Below, one piece after another: positions 61,324 through 64,000 of a DNA stretch of 64,000 nt. Each line of letters begins with the position of its first letter. Positions within the stretch are counted from its first letter, which is position 1. Both the position numbers and the translations under genes were made by a program. The notes beneath the pieces were generated by a model. It was not told the DNA's origin and did no database searches. It saw only the letters and a list, made by a program, of their open reading frames with translations. The stretch is from Streptomyces sp. ISL-100 (lineage in GTDB: Bacteria > Actinomycetota > Actinomycetes > Streptomycetales > Streptomycetaceae), in contig NZ_JAGGOK010000084.1 in assembly GCF_018614615.1 (NCBI RefSeq), positions 1 through 64,000 of the forward strand, given 5' to 3'.

Positions 61324-62265
61324 ATGGGGGCAGGGCACGATCACGGGCATACGCACGGCGGGCCGCCGCCCACCGGCACGGCCGCCGCCGCGTACAAGGG
61401 GCGGCTGCGTATCGCGCTCGGCATCACCCTGACCGTCATGACGGTCGAGATCGTCGGCGGACTGCTCGCCAACTCGCTGGCGCTGATCGCGGACGCGGCC
61501 CACATGGCGACGGACGCCCTCGGACTCGCGATGGCGCTCCTGGCGATCCACTTCGCCAACCGCCCGGCCACCACGAAGGCCACCTTCGGGTATGCCAGGG
61601 CCGAGATCCTCGCCGCGCTCGCCAACTGTCTGCTGCTGCTCGGCGTCGGCGGCTTTCTGCTCTTCGAGGCCGTCGACCGCTTCATCACCCCGGCACAGAC
61701 CAAGAGCGGTACGGCGATCGTTTTCGCGCTGGTCGGTCTCGTCGCCAACATGATCTCGCTGTCCCTTCTGATGAAGGGTCAGAAGGACAGCGTCAATGTG
61801 CGCGGCGCCTTCCTGGAGGTTCTCGCGGACACCCTCGGCTCGGCCGCCGTGCTGATCTCGGCCGGCATCATCATGGCGACCGGCTGGCAGGCCGCCGACC
61901 CGATCGCGTCGCTGGTCATCGGCCTCATGATCGTGCCGCGTACGTGGAAGCTGCTGCGGGAGACGCTGAGCGTGCTGCTGGAGATCGCACCCAGGGGCGT
62001 GGACATGGCGGACGTACGGGAGCACATACTCGATCTGCCCGGCGTCGACGACGTACACGATCTGCATGCCTGGACGATCACCTCGGGCATGCCGGTCCTG
62101 TCCGCGCACGTCGTGGTCAACCAGGACTTCCTCGACTCGGTCGGGCACGAGAAGATGCTGCACGCCCTCCAGGGCTGCCTCGGGGAGCACTTCGACGTCG
62201 AGCACTGCACGTTCCAGCTGGAGCCACGCGGACACGCGGAGCACGAAGCGAAGCTCTGCCATTGA
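61324..62265 (+). CDS. Cation diffusion facilitator (Zn/Co/Cd efflux)
   Basis: 313 aa. His-rich N-terminus GHDHGHTHG, six TM segments, TM2 IADAAHMATDALGLAM (HxxxD), TM5 FLEVLADTLGSAAVL (D-x3-D-like), and a cytoplasmic C-terminal domain (DVHDLHAWTITSGMPVLSAH). Exports divalent metal by proton antiport. ATG at 61324 with GGGGAGG upstream. Confidence 0.9.
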   Translation: MGAGHDHGHTHGGPPPTGTAAAAYKGRLRIALGITLTVMTVEIVGGLLANSLALIADAAHMATDALGLAMALLAIHFANRPATTKATFGYARAEILAALANCLLLLGVGGFLLFEAVDRFITPAQTKSGTAIVFALVGLVANMISLSLLMKGQKDSVNVRGAFLEVLADTLGSAAVLISAGIIMATGWQAADPIASLVIGLMIVPRTWKLLRETLSVLLEIAPRGVDMADVREHILDLPGVDDVHDLHAWTITSGMPVLSAHVVVNQDFLDSVGHEKMLHALQGCLGEHFDVEHCTFQLEPRGHAEHEAKLCH

Positions 62266-62338
62266 GACGTAGGGGAGCCGCTCGAACTGTTAGGATCTTC
62301 GAAGAGACATCCGGGTCTCGGGGACACGATGAGGGGAG

Positions 62339-62416
62339 ATGAGGTTGATGACCGTCACGGTCGACGCTGCTGCGAGCAGTGTCCGGTTCATCCTCAACTC
62401 CCGGGCTCTCGGCTGA
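62339..62416 (+). CDS. Possible leader peptide ahead of methyltransferase
   Basis: A 25-codon frame, MRLMTVTVDAAASSVRFILN then SRALG-stop, lies just after a TTAGGATC promoter-like element. AGGGGAG is 9 bp before the inner ATG at 62348. It ends 71 bp before the methyltransferase start. Short, with no known relative, so only tentative. Confidence 0.3.
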   Translation: MRLMTVTVDAAASSVRFILNSRALG

Positions 62417-62487
62417 CCCCTTCTTCGCGTTTTCGCGCTTGATTCGCGCGCGTCGGCCGGAGCCCTCACACCCAAAGGGTTCTCACG

Positions 62488-63258
62488 TTGACCGACAACC
62501 ACGACGTCATGACAGCTTTCATGACCGCTTTCATGACCCTGCACGGCGGACTTCCCCGCCAGGGCCCCGGCTCCGACGCCACCACCCGCCATCTGCTCTC
62601 CCTCGCCGGTCCTCTGCCGCCCCGTCCGCGCGTCCTCGACCTGGGCTGCGGCCCCGGCAGGGTCTCGCTGCTGCTGGCTGCCGAGATCGGCGCCGAGGTG
62701 ACGGCCGTCGATCTGTACGCGCCGTTCCTCGCCGAGCTGCGGAGCGCCGCCGAGGCGCGCGGGCTCAGCGGCTCCATCCGTACCGTCGAGGGTGACATGG
62801 GCGAACTCCCCTTCCCCGACGGGTCGTTCGACCTCGTCTGGGCGGAGAGCTCCGCCTACAGCATCGGCTTCGACACCGCGCTGAGCAAGTGGCGGCGCCT
62901 CGTCGCACCCGGCGGCGCGCTCGTCGTCACCGAGTGCGAGTGGACGTCCGACCAGCCGTCACTGGCTGCACGCGCGTTCTGGGACCGGAACTATCCGGCG
63001 ATGCGCGGCCTGTCCGAGAACACGGCCGCGGCCCTCGCGGCGGGCTACGACGTCCTCGGGGTGTACGCACAGCCCGAGAGCGACTGGGACGAGTACTACG
63101 TCCCGCTCGGCGCCCGCGCCGACGCGACCGATCCCGCCACGCCCGGAATGGAGCAAGCACTCGCCTTCACCCGCGAGGAGATCTCCATGCGCGCGGAACA
63201 CGGCACGGAGTACGGCTACACCGGCTATGTACTGCGGCCCGCCGACCGTCTGAGCTGA
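62488..63258 (+). CDS. Class I SAM-dependent methyltransferase
   Basis: 256 aa. Motif I VLDLGCGPGRVSLLLAAEIG, acidic loop TAVDLYAPFL, and DGSFDLVWAESSAYSIGF (motif for SAM/substrate). UbiE/Methyltransf_11-like. TTG start with AAAGGG upstream; an ATG at 62509 starts a tandem MTAFMTAFMT repeat. The substrate is unknown; it lies between a metal transporter and idi. Confidence 0.85.
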   Translation: MTDNHDVMTAFMTAFMTLHGGLPRQGPGSDATTRHLLSLAGPLPPRPRVLDLGCGPGRVSLLLAAEIGAEVTAVDLYAPFLAELRSAAEARGLSGSIRTVEGDMGELPFPDGSFDLVWAESSAYSIGFDTALSKWRRLVAPGGALVVTECEWTSDQPSLAARAFWDRNYPAMRGLSENTAAALAAGYDVLGVYAQPESDWDEYYVPLGARADATDPATPGMEQALAFTREEISMRAEHGTEYGYTGYVLRPADRLS

Positions 63259-63383
63259 CGGCTCGTCCGCCCTCGCCGCGCCGCACGGCGGGGGCGGACA
63301 TGCGGTCGGTTCCGCGAAGTACGGACAAGACTCTTTTGTACGGCAGACTTGGACGCCGGGAACCGAAGCAGCGAAGGATGGTT

Positions 63384-63977
63384 ATGCCGAGCACACCAGT
63401 CACCGCGGCGAACAGCTCGTCGAACGGCACAGCGGAAGAGATCCTGCTCGAGCTGGTCGACGAGGACGGCAATACCATCGGCACCGCGGAAAAGCTGTCC
63501 GCGCATCAGGCTCCCGGCCGCCTGCACCGCGCCTTCTCGGTCTTCCTCTTCGACACGTCCGGACGGCTGCTGATCCAGCGCCGCGCGCTCGGCAAGTACC
63601 ACTCCCCCGGCGTCTGGTCCAACACCTGCTGCGGGCACCCCTACCCCGGGGAGTCGCCGTTCGCAGCGGCCGCCCGTCGTACGTACGAGGAGCTGGGCAT
63701 CTCCCCCTCGTTGCTCGCCGAGGCGGGCACCGTCCGCTACAACCACCCGGACCCCGACTCGGGCCTGGTCGAGCAGGAGTACAACCACCTCTTCGTCGGG
63801 ATGGCGCAGAGCGCCCTGCGGCCCGACTCGGAGGAAGTCGGCGAGACGTCGTTCGTTACGCCGGACGAGCTGGCCGAGCGGCACGCGAAGGCGCCGTTCT
63901 CTGCGTGGTTCATGACCGTGCTCGACGCGGCGCGCCCGGCGATCAGAGAGCTGACGGGCCCGGCTGCGGGCTGGTGA
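63384..63977 (+). CDS. idi: Isopentenyl-diphosphate delta-isomerase, type I
   Basis: 197 aa Nudix-fold enzyme. HRAFSVFLFD, the catalytic Cys in WSNTCCGHP, the Nudix-like AAARRTYEELG, and VEQEYNHLFVG with the acidic ligand. Interconverts IPP and DMAPP, feeding FPP and hopanoid synthesis. The ATG at 63384 is 7 nt after GAAGG; another ATG two codons up is possible. The gene is complete at the window edge. Confidence 0.93.
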   Translation: MPSTPVTAANSSSNGTAEEILLELVDEDGNTIGTAEKLSAHQAPGRLHRAFSVFLFDTSGRLLIQRRALGKYHSPGVWSNTCCGHPYPGESPFAAAARRTYEELGISPSLLAEAGTVRYNHPDPDSGLVEQEYNHLFVGMAQSALRPDSEEVGETSFVTPDELAERHAKAPFSAWFMTVLDAARPAIRELTGPAAGW

Positions 63978-64000
63978 CGACCGCCCCCGCCAGCGGCAGA

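Overview
The window is high-GC actinobacterial DNA that reads as a Streptomyces chromosome. The evidence is the strong GC3 bias, GTG/TTG starts, many 4-bp ATGA/GTGA gene overlaps, a conservon (cvnABCD), small Streptomyces-type families such as DUF6126 and DUF6380, a hopanoid cluster in the order I remember from S. coelicolor, and a c-di-AMP (ydaO) riboswitch in front of a cell-wall hydrolase.

Layout. (1) 1-4722 is the right end of an integrative element: a hypothetical protein, a gene-poor stretch with repeats and a ychF tail fragment, then xis-int abutting the 3' end of tRNA-Pro(GGG), a pSAM2-like arrangement. (2) 4892-11806 holds an alpha/beta hydrolase, a graveyard of sugar-catabolism fragments behind a LacI-type operator, a conservon whose last gene is a GAF protein, and an MBL-fold hydrolase. 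(3) 12089-19415 is a tightly overlapping five-gene catabolic operon (acyl-CoA dehydrogenase, TPP decarboxylase, amino-acid dehydrogenase, acyl-CoA synthetase, dienoyl-CoA-reductase-like SDR) behind a clear promoter/operator. (4) 19434-28062 holds a cupredoxin lipoprotein, an ECF sigma/anti-sigma pair, a permease divergent from a TetR regulator, a SIMPL protein, a PfkB kinase and a DUF6745 gene.

(5) 28237-34151 is the uncharacterised STM4015-4014-4013-4012-4011 locus (two LRR proteins, ATP-grasp-like protein, alkaline-phosphatase-superfamily hydrolase, two radical SAM enzymes). It is the best candidate here for an undescribed system, but three of its genes are broken. (6) 34104-39608 holds an SGNH hydrolase, a LysM/M23 hydrolase with riboswitch, a GH36 alpha-galactosidase and a tyrosine phosphatase. 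(7) 39621-52602 is the hopanoid cluster (hpnC, D, E, polyprenyl synthase, shc, hpnG, hpnH, ispG, dxs, hpnO, regulator, DUF6126). Squalene and hopene genes are intact, but the linked dxs is frameshifted, ispG has a large internal deletion, and the regulator has lost its HTH. (8) 52915-59943 is a glycopolymer operon: ABC exporter, glycosyltransferase, CDP-alcohol transferases, sn-glycerol-1-phosphate-dehydrogenase-like enzyme and nucleotidyltransferase. (9) 60198-63977 holds galE, a cation diffusion facilitator, a methyltransferase and idi, which supplies isoprenoid precursor for hopanoids.

A recurring theme is gene decay. At least six genes in three places carry frameshifts or deletions. They could be true pseudogenes or, for the single-base cases, assembly errors.
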